11,644 bases of DNA. Source: DATEDA01 sp963789885. GTDB lineage: Bacteria > Pseudomonadota > Gammaproteobacteria > Burkholderiales > SG8-39. Both the position numbers and the translations under genes were made by a program. This document shows, piece by piece, positions 6,175 through 11,644 of this stretch (the stretch's first letter is position 1; each line of letters opens with the position of its first letter). The DNA lies in NCBI GenBank assembly GCA_963789885.1, contig CAWBNB010000060.1, forward strand, positions 1 through 11,644. The letters are read 5' to 3'. The notes beneath the pieces are model-generated. The model did not search any database. It was not told the origin of the DNA and was given only the letters and a program-made list of their open reading frames with translations.

Positions 6175-7152
6175 TCAGTTCGGCGCGAGCTGGAACTTGC
6201 CCGCATACGGCTTCCACTTCGCCTGCTGCTGCTCGACGAAGGTCCGGAATTCCTCCGCGCTGCCGCTCACCGGAACGGTGTAGAGCTTGCCGAAAGCGGA
6301 CACCACGTCGGGCGACGCGACGGCGTCCTGGACGGCGCGGTTCAGCCGCGCGACGACGTCGGCCGGCATGCCGGGCGGACCGACAATGCCGAAGAAGGTG
6401 TACGGATCGAGCACCACCAGCTCCGGCAGCCCCGCCTCCGACAGCGACGGCACCTCGGGTGCGTATGGCAGCCGTGCCACCGATGTCGCCGCGAGGATGC
6501 GGACCTTGTCCCCGGCGCCGCGCGCGGAGATGTAGGACATCATGCCGATCGGGACGCGGCCCGAGGCAAGGTCGACCATGGCGGGTCCGTCGCCCTTGTA
6601 GGGCACGTGGACCATCTCGAGGCCGAGCTTCGAGGTGAGCAGCGACATCGACAGGTGGGCCGCCGCGCCGACGCCGCCGGTCGCGTAGGACTGCCCCGGG
6701 TTCTTCCGCAGGTACGCCACCAACTCCTGCAGCGTCTGGACCGGCACGGACGAGTGCACGACGATCACGCCCTGCGAGACGCCGAACTGCGCAATCAGCG
6801 TGAAGTCGCGCAGCGGGTCGTAGCCGATCGCGGGGTTGAGCGACGGGTTCTGCGCGAGCGAGCTGCCGGTGCCGACGAGCAGCGTGTAGCCGTCGGGCGG
6901 GCTCGCCTGCACCGCGCGGATCGCGACCATCTGCTGGCCGCCCGGACGGTTCTCCACGACGACCGGCACGCCGAGGCTCGTGCGCATCCGGTCGGCGATG
7001 ATGCGCGACGGCCCGTCGGTACCGCCGCCGGGCGGAAAGCCGACGAGCAGCGTGATCTGCCGCGTCGGGAACGGCTGCGCGCCCGCCGTACCGGCGAGGG
7101 CGATCATCGATCCGAACGCGAAACTCAGCAGCAGGCCAGGTATGCGCGGCAT
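6175..7152 (-). CDS. Tripartite tricarboxylate transporter substrate-binding protein (Bug/TctC family)
   Basis: Bug proteins are periplasmic receptors that bind carboxylates, aromatic acids or related solutes and deliver them to a TctA/TctB membrane pair. This 325-aa protein has a clear Sec signal peptide, with a hydrophobic core at residues 6-20 and probable cleavage after 'AGA' (25). Family hallmarks follow: 'PTRQITLLVGFPPGGGTDGPSR' begins the mature part (given as 'FPPGGGTD', 39-46), then 'VENRPGG' (66-72), 'PPDGYTLL' (85-92), 'VPYKGDGPAM' and 'ARGAGDKVRILA' near the hinge, and 'PPGMPADVVARLN' toward the C-terminus. The ATG has GGAGGG 5 nt upstream. It sits third in the minus-strand operon, 22 nt after the DUF35 gene. 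No TctA or TctB gene is in the window, which is common for Bug receptors. The ligand is presumably the pathway substrate. Confidence 0.95.
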   Translation of the reverse strand: MPRIPGLLLSFAFGSMIALAGTAGAQPFPTRQITLLVGFPPGGGTDGPSRIIADRMRTSLGVPVVVENRPGGQQMVAIRAVQASPPDGYTLLVGTGSSLAQNPSLNPAIGYDPLRDFTLIAQFGVSQGVIVVHSSVPVQTLQELVAYLRKNPGQSYATGGVGAAAHLSMSLLTSKLGLEMVHVPYKGDGPAMVDLASGRVPIGMMSYISARGAGDKVRILAATSVARLPYAPEVPSLSEAGLPELVVLDPYTFFGIVGPPGMPADVVARLNRAVQDAVASPDVVSAFGKLYTVPVSGSAEEFRTFVEQQQAKWKPYAGKFQLAPN

Positions 7153-7174
7153 CGTTTCCCTCCGGTGTCCGGAC

Positions 7175-7633
7175 TCAGGCGCCCCGGGTGTGTCGCCACT
7201 GGACGAGCGTGTATGGCGGTTGCGCGTCGGGGTGATGCTCGAACACCGCTTCGACGGCGTCGCCGATGTTGACGGCCTGGTTCGGATCGCCGAGCAGGTT
7301 CCCGACCATGCGGATGCCGTCCGCGTGCGGGAGCTCCACCGCGACGATCAGGTATGGACCCCGGTCCTTGAGCGCGGGGTGCACCGGGTGCCACGCACGC
7401 GTCCAGCTGTAGATGCGCCCCCGGCCTTCGATCGGCGACCAGCCGACGTCGAACGAGCGGCACTTGTGGCAGATCCACTCCGGCCCCCACTGCCAGGCCT
7501 TGCAGGCGTTGCAGCGCTGGATGAGCAGCTCGCCGCGCCGCAGTCCCTCCCAGTACGGCGCGCTGAGCCCGTCGGGCTCCGGCGTCGGGATCGGCAATCC
7601 CTCGGGAAGGTAGAAGCGAGCGTCGGCGATCAC
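7175..7633 (-). CDS. DUF35 Zn-ribbon/OB-fold acyl-CoA-associated protein
   Basis: This 152-aa protein has the standard two-part DUF35 layout. An N-terminal helix ('SAPYWEGLRRGELLIQRC') leads into a rubredoxin-like Zn ribbon with Cys41, Cys44, Cys55 and Cys58 (two CxxC pairs). A C-terminal OB-fold follows (about 66-135), with 'GRGRIYSWTRAWHPVHPAL' and 'PYLIVAVELP'. DUF35 proteins partner thiolase-superfamily enzymes and are needed for their stability or activity, for example with the steroid aldolase Ltp2. The GTG start at 7631-7633 overlaps the stop of the thiolase-like gene in a GTGA, matching a one-to-one complex. All four zinc cysteines are present. It has no predicted catalytic role of its own and probably shapes the acyl-CoA channel of its partner. 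The family assignment is firm. Confidence 0.92.
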   Translation of the reverse strand: MIADARFYLPEGLPIPTPEPDGLSAPYWEGLRRGELLIQRCNACKAWQWGPEWICHKCRSFDVGWSPIEGRGRIYSWTRAWHPVHPALKDRGPYLIVAVELPHADGIRMVGNLLGDPNQAVNIGDAVEAVFEHHPDAQPPYTLVQWRHTRGA

Positions 7634-8823
7634 AGCGTCGCCTCCGATCCGAAGATGATGCTGCTCACCGGCGGGATCATCGGGCCGGCGGTCATCATCG
7701 AGACGTCGCTCCGGCGGGCCTGGTTCGGCGAGTCGCCGCGCACCTGGCGCACCGCCTCGATCACCATCCCGAAGCCGTGCATGTAGCACTCGGCGAGATT
7801 GCCGCCGCTGGTGTTGATCGGCAGGCGGCCGTTCGGCGCGATCAGGTTCTCGAAGGTGAGGAACTCGTTCGCCTCGTCGGCGCCGAAGAAGCCGTGCTCG
7901 AACATGCTCATCGCGACGCAGCCGGTGAAGTTCTCGTAGCTTTGCACGACGCCGACGTCGCGCGGGCCGACGCGCGCCATCTCGTAGACCCGCTTCGCGA
8001 CGGTAGTGAAGCCGGAGTTGCCGTAGTCGGGCGTGTTGTGGCTCGGCGCCCCGAAGCGGTAGTCGGACCCGGCGGCCGAACCGAGCACGTACGCCGGCTG
8101 CTTCGGGAAATCCTTCGCGCGCTCGGCCGCGACCACGATCAACGCCGCGGCACCGTCGTTTTCCTGGCAGCAGTCGTAGAGGTGGAACGGCTCGACGATC
8201 CAGCGCGACGCATCGTAGGTGGCGGCGTCGAGGGGACGGCCGTACATCACCGCGCGCGGATTCGTCTGCGCATGATGGTAGGAGGCGAGCGCGATCGCCC
8301 GCAGCGCGTCCTGGCCGACGCCGTGATCGTGCATGAACCGGCGCGTCTGCATCGCGAAGCGCTGTGCCGGCGAGATCGCTCCGTACGGCACCTGGAACGC
8401 CATGTCGCCCTGCACGGTCTTCGCGCCGGGCGCGCCGGGCCCGAACCCGAAGCGCTGGAACTGGCCCTGCGCGAGCGAGCGAAGGACGACCACGCAATCC
8501 GCCATTCCCGCAACGATGCCGGCCGCGGCGTTTCCGACCGCGGCCGCCGCCCCGCCGCCGCCACCCGCCCATTGCATGTTGGAAAAGCGCAGCTCGCGGA
8601 TGCCGAGCGCATTGCCCAGGCGCACCGGCTCGGACCGGTCGTTGCTGAAGGAGGAGAAGCCGTCGACGTCGCGCGGATCGATGCCGGCGTCGCGGCACGC
8701 CGCGAGGATCGCCTGCAGCGCCAGCTTGAACTCCGGGTCGGGCGACTTGCCGTGCTTGTAGTAGCTGGACTCGCCGATGCCGACGACCGCGGCCTTGCCG
8801 CGGAGCGTGCGCGTGTCGTTCAT
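7630..8823 (-). CDS. Thiolase-superfamily protein (SCP-x/Ltp type), likely partner of DUF35
   Basis: This 397-aa protein is a thiolase-fold enzyme of the SCP-x/lipid-transfer-protein branch. It shows 'AAVVGIGESSYYKHG' near the N-terminus, 'ENDGAAALIVVAAERAKD' (221-238), 'VGVVQSYENFTG' (290-301) and 'PINTSGGNLAECYMHGFGM' (335-353) leading to 'EAVRQVRGDS'. The position of the thiolase nucleophile falls in a glycine run (87-91) and has no cysteine, so classic thiolysis is unlikely. Tyr296 and Tyr347 lie near where the two key tyrosines of the aldolase Ltp2 fall (about 294 and 344, from memory). A CoA-thioester retro-aldolase, or a condensing enzyme, is therefore plausible. I start at the ATG at 8823. 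An upstream in-frame ATG at 8868 would add 15 basic residues not seen in the family. GGAGG lies about 14 nt upstream and AAGGG is adjacent. It is first in the operon and overlaps the DUF35 gene. Confidence 0.9.
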   Translation of the reverse strand: MNDTRTLRGKAAVVGIGESSYYKHGKSPDPEFKLALQAILAACRDAGIDPRDVDGFSSFSNDRSEPVRLGNALGIRELRFSNMQWAGGGGGAAAAVGNAAAGIVAGMADCVVVLRSLAQGQFQRFGFGPGAPGAKTVQGDMAFQVPYGAISPAQRFAMQTRRFMHDHGVGQDALRAIALASYHHAQTNPRAVMYGRPLDAATYDASRWIVEPFHLYDCCQENDGAAALIVVAAERAKDFPKQPAYVLGSAAGSDYRFGAPSHNTPDYGNSGFTTVAKRVYEMARVGPRDVGVVQSYENFTGCVAMSMFEHGFFGADEANEFLTFENLIAPNGRLPINTSGGNLAECYMHGFGMVIEAVRQVRGDSPNQARRSDVSMMTAGPMIPPVSSIIFGSEATL

Positions 8824-9019
8824 CCCTTTTCTTCGCTCCTCCCTACCGCTGTCGTTGCGCCGCGGCACGACGACGCACGACTTCCACTCGGTACAATGGT
8901 ATCAGCTTGCAATCGCACGCCGACCGATTGCGCGGCGCCGACATTCTCAGTGCGCGCGAATGCGCGGGGCCGACGCACGCGAACGTGGTGCCCACTGCAT
9001 TGCCCACTCGAGGAGACCG
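8824..9019. promoter_or_regulatory. Divergent promoter region, operon / double CoA-transferase
   Basis: This 196-bp gap lies between two outward-facing starts and should carry the promoters of the five-gene minus operon and the plus-strand double CoA-transferase. It is A/T-richer in the middle. TACAAT at 8892-8897 differs from the sigma-70 -10 consensus by one base on the plus strand, but no good -35 is found 16-18 nt upstream, so an activator may be needed. It also holds a 7-bp inverted repeat. The CoA-transferase start is preceded by GAGGAG (9010-9015). Confidence 0.5.
8909..8931. repeat. Perfect 7-bp inverted repeat, candidate operator
   Basis: GCAATCG at 8909-8915 and CGATTGC at 8925-8931 are exact reverse complements separated by 9 bases. 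The repeat lies about 12 bases downstream of the TACAAT hexamer, so a protein bound there could block plus-strand transcription or act on both promoters. It could instead form a small stem-loop in the leader RNA, or be chance in GC-rich DNA. Confidence 0.35.
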
Positions 9020-11635
9020 ATGGAACGGAACGCGCAGGTGGCCGAATCCGCCAACCAGCTCGCCGCCCCGGCGGCGCCGGGCATGCTCGCCGGCACGCGG
9101 GTGGTCGAGATCGGCGCGGAAATGGGCGAATACTGTGGGCTGCTCCTGGCAGGCCTCGGCGCGGACGTAGTTAAGATCGAGCCGCCCGGCGGCAGTCCCA
9201 CGCGGCGCATCGGCCCCTTCTACGGCGACCGGCCGGACCCCGAGGGATCGCTGTACTTCTGGAACTACAACCGCGCGAAGCGCTCGGTCGCGCTCGACCT
9301 GCACGGCGCCGCCGGACGCGAGAGCCTGCCCCGTCTGCTTGCCGGCGCCGACGTCCTCCTCGACTCCACCTGCGGCGGCCTGAACGACGCGCTCGGCCTC
9401 GGACGCGAGCAGCTCGCGCGCGACTTCCCGTCGCTCATCGTCGCGCGGATGACGCCGTTCGGCGACAGCGGACCGTGGCAAGGCTACAAGGCTTCCGACC
9501 TCGTCCATCTCGCGCTCGGCGGCGTGATGATGAACTGCGGCTACGATCCCGATCCCGCCGACCGGTACGACCTGCCGCCGATCGCACCGCAGATGTGGCA
9601 CGCGTATCACATCGCCGGCGAGCAGCACGCGATCGCGATCCTCGCCGCGCTGCTCCACCGCCACCGGTCGGGCGAAGGCCAGGACGTTTCGTGCGCGGTC
9701 CACGAGGCGGTGTCGGTCGCGACCGAGATCGACCTGATGTCGTGGGTGATGCGCCGCGCGACGCTGTACCGGCAGACCTGCCGCCACTCGACCGAGTCGC
9801 CGAGCCGGACGCCGAACATCAGCCACACCAAGGACGGGCGCTGGTACATCACCTGGCTGATCGGCGCGCGCGACGAGGCGAACCTCGTGCCGTTCCTCGA
9901 GCGCTATCGCATGGGGGCCGACCTGCAGAGGCCGGCGGCCGACAGCGACTTCAAGGCGCGCGACGTGCCCGGCTCGTCGCCGACCGACGAGCGGAAGGCG
10001 CACATCCTGGAGGTCGTCCAGCGCTTCGTCCGCTCGTACCGGTACGAGGACATGCCGTGGTACCAGGCGCAGGAAGCGGGCCTCCTCTGGGCGCCGCTGC
10101 GCAAGCCGCACGAGAACGCGCTCGACGAGCACTGGCGGGTCCGCCGCGCGTTCGCCGAGGTCGAGCACCCGGAGCTCGGACGCTCGTTCACCTACGCGAC
10201 CAGCAAGTGGTTGAGCACCGAGACGAGCTGGCAGGTCGGCCGGCGCGCGCCGCGCGTGGGCGAACACACGCAGGCGGTCCTGTCGGAGCCGGCACCGGCG
10301 GCGCCCGTGGCGGCACCCGCGCGGCCGCGCGAAGCGGGCGCGCCGCGGCTGTCCGCCCGCGGCCGGCCGTTCCCGCTGCAGGGCGTCCGGATCATGGATT
10401 TCTCGTGGTTCCTCGCCTCCGCCGGCGGCACGCGCTGCGCCGCCGCGCTCGGCGCCGAATGCATCAAGGTGGAATGGAAGGGCAACCCGGATACCCGGCT
10501 CGGCGCGATGGCGCCGGTCGGCGGACGCGAGGCGCGCGCGGCGGCGACGGCACCACTGCGCGGCGTGACGGATCCGGAGATGGGCGGGCAGTTCAACAAC
10601 AAGAACGCCGGGAAGCGCGGGCTGTCACTTAACGTGCGCCACCCGCGGGGACTCGAGATCGCCAAGGAGCTGGTCCGAATTTCCGACGTCGTCGCCGAAG
10701 GGTTCTCGCCCGGCGTGCTCGACCGCCTCGGTCTGGGTTACGACGTGCTGAAGTCGATCCGGCCCGACATCATCTACGTGCAGCAGTCCGGTATGGGCAG
10801 CTACGGGCGCTACGGCCGCATGCGCACCGTGGGGCCGATCGCGCAGGCGTTCGCCGGTACGTCGGACATGTCGGGATTGCCCGAGCCGACGATGCCCGCC
10901 GGGTGGGGCTACTCCTATCTCGACTGGATGGGCGCGTTCGCCTTTGCCCAGGCGATCCTCGGTGCCCTCTACTATCGCGAGCGCACCGGGAAGGGCCAGA
11001 TGATCGACGCCTCGCAGAGCGAGGTTGGTCTCTTCATCGGCGGCACCGCGGTGCTCGACTGGTCGGCGAACGGGCGCCCGTGGCAGCGCTACGGCAACCG
11101 CTCGCCATACAAGCCGGCCGCGCCGCACGGTGCGTATCGCTGCGCGGGAGACGATCGCTGGATCGCGATCGCGTGCTTCGACGAGGCGGACTTCGCCGCG
11201 CTCGCGCAGGTGGCCGGCCGTCCCGAATGGCGTGCGGACGCGCGGTTCGCAACGCTCGCAGCGCGGCTCGCGAACCAGGATGCCCTCGACGCCGCGTTGA
11301 CGGCGTGGACGTCCACGCAGGACGCCTACGAGTGCATGCACCGCCTGCAGGCCGCGGGCGTTGCGGCCGGCGTATGCCAGACCGCAGGCGACCGCTGCGA
11401 CACCGATCCGCAGCTTGCGGCGCTCGAATGGCTGACCGAGGTGCGCGGAACGCGGGTCGGCACCTGGCCGATCGCGGAGTTCCCGGTCAAGCTGGGCGCG
11501 ACCCCGGCGCACGTGGGTGGAACGACCAACCGCGGCGCCCCCAACTACGGCGAGGACAACGCCTACGTACTGGGCGAGCTGCTCGGGATCTCGACCGCCG
11601 AAATCGGGCGGCTCGCGGAGGAAGGCGTCATCTGA
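9020..11635 (+). CDS. Tandem double-domain CaiB/BaiF family III CoA-transferase
   Basis: An 871-aa protein, about twice the normal family length, made of two family III CoA-transferase domains. Domain 1 (about 22-422) has 'LAGTRVVEIGAEMGEYCG', 'LGADVVKIEPPGG' and 'AALLHRHRSGEGQ'. An Ala/Pro/Arg-rich linker follows (about 423-448). Domain 2 (about 452-871) has 'LQGVRIMDFSWFLA', 'LGAECIKVEW', 'FNNKNAGKRGLSLNVRHPRG' and 'RERTGKGQMIDASQSE'. The catalytic aspartate is present in domain 2 (Asp635 in 'YSYLDWMG') but absent at the matching place in domain 1, which reads 'MWHAYHIAG' (192-200). The fusion thus looks like a covalently linked pseudo-heterodimer, as in DddD (DMSP CoA-transferase/lyase) or the separate BbsE/BbsF pair. 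The DMSP genes that often flank dddD are absent here, so the substrate is open. The start ATG has GAGGAG 4 nt upstream. An upstream extension is low-complexity and rejected. Confidence 0.93.
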   Translation: MERNAQVAESANQLAAPAAPGMLAGTRVVEIGAEMGEYCGLLLAGLGADVVKIEPPGGSPTRRIGPFYGDRPDPEGSLYFWNYNRAKRSVALDLHGAAGRESLPRLLAGADVLLDSTCGGLNDALGLGREQLARDFPSLIVARMTPFGDSGPWQGYKASDLVHLALGGVMMNCGYDPDPADRYDLPPIAPQMWHAYHIAGEQHAIAILAALLHRHRSGEGQDVSCAVHEAVSVATEIDLMSWVMRRATLYRQTCRHSTESPSRTPNISHTKDGRWYITWLIGARDEANLVPFLERYRMGADLQRPAADSDFKARDVPGSSPTDERKAHILEVVQRFVRSYRYEDMPWYQAQEAGLLWAPLRKPHENALDEHWRVRRAFAEVEHPELGRSFTYATSKWLSTETSWQVGRRAPRVGEHTQAVLSEPAPAAPVAAPARPREAGAPRLSARGRPFPLQGVRIMDFSWFLASAGGTRCAAALGAECIKVEWKGNPDTRLGAMAPVGGREARAAATAPLRGVTDPEMGGQFNNKNAGKRGLSLNVRHPRGLEIAKELVRISDVVAEGFSPGVLDRLGLGYDVLKSIRPDIIYVQQSGMGSYGRYGRMRTVGPIAQAFAGTSDMSGLPEPTMPAGWGYSYLDWMGAFAFAQAILGALYYRERTGKGQMIDASQSEVGLFIGGTAVLDWSANGRPWQRYGNRSPYKPAAPHGAYRCAGDDRWIAIACFDEADFAALAQVAGRPEWRADARFATLAARLANQDALDAALTAWTSTQDAYECMHRLQAAGVAAGVCQTAGDRCDTDPQLAALEWLTEVRGTRVGTWPIAEFPVKLGATPAHVGGTTNRGAPNYGEDNAYVLGELLGISTAEIGRLAEEGVI

Positions 11636-11637
11636 CG

Positions 11638-11644
11638 ATGCCTC
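11638..11644 (+). other. Possible start of a following gene, cut by the window
   Basis: An ATG lies 2 nt after the double CoA-transferase stop, with a GGAGGAAGG stretch about 12 nt upstream inside the preceding gene. This is the usual layout of a tightly packed next gene in an operon. Only two codons and one base are visible, so nothing can be said of the product. Confidence 0.2.

Noticed and set aside
5201..6217. Minus-strand open frame extending the TIM-barrel protein upstream
   Set aside because: This is an alternative frame through the aldo/keto reductase gene. The reductase frame carries the full catalytic tetrad, and the extension is low-complexity.
8777..9019. 81-codon N-terminal extension of the double CoA-transferase
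   Set aside because: It is rich in Arg and Ser, overlaps the divergent thiolase start and lacks a ribosome-binding site. The ATG at 9020 has one and begins just before the conserved domain.
8843..10267. 474-codon minus-strand open frame
   Set aside because: It is antisense to domain 1 of the double CoA-transferase, with no recognisable domain and a composition typical of GC-rich shadow frames.
9020..11635. Assignment of the double CoA-transferase as DddD (DMSP lyase)
   Set aside because: The architecture matches, but none of the genes that often accompany dddD (betaine-type transporter, dehydrogenases, regulator) are in the window. The name cannot be supported.

Overview
The window is high-GC bacterial DNA, most likely from an environmental Betaproteobacterium of the Burkholderiales type. 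That rests on a Bug/TctC-type periplasmic solute receptor, family III CoA-transferases, a probable DUF1488 protein and the strong G/C bias at third codon positions. The taxonomic call is inference. No rRNA, tRNA, CRISPR array, transposase or integrase was seen.

Left part (1-1738): a lower-GC stretch of small plus-strand genes with mixed codon usage. It holds an unrecognised 75-aa protein, a probable DUF1488 protein, an unrecognised 103-aa protein, and a protein resembling DUF2188 family members. About 300 bases at the very start hold no gene I can support. The composition changes near 1660-1740, so this part may have a different origin from the rest.

Right part (1739-11644): a compact catabolic cluster. 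A small antibiotic-biosynthesis-monooxygenase/YgiN-type protein (minus) is divergent from a plus-strand pair, a family III CoA-transferase followed by a CitE/HpcH-type acyl-CoA lyase. Converging on that pair is a tight five-gene minus-strand operon. In transcription order it encodes a thiolase-like protein, a DUF35 Zn-ribbon/OB-fold partner, a Bug/TctC receptor, an aldo/keto reductase and a TIM-barrel enzyme resembling 3-dehydroshikimate dehydratase. Divergent from the operon is an 871-aa protein made of two family III CoA-transferase domains in tandem.

Working model (inference): an organic acid is captured by the Bug receptor, activated to its CoA thioester by one or both CoA-transferases, and cleaved by the CitE-like lyase and/or the thiolase-like/DUF35 pair. 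The reductase and TIM-barrel enzyme would act on oxo, hydroxy or cyclic intermediates. The substrate cannot be read from the sequence. Two points stand out. The thiolase-like protein lacks the nucleophilic cysteine and has tyrosines where the steroid side-chain aldolase Ltp2 is thought to use them. The double CoA-transferase keeps the catalytic aspartate only in its second half.
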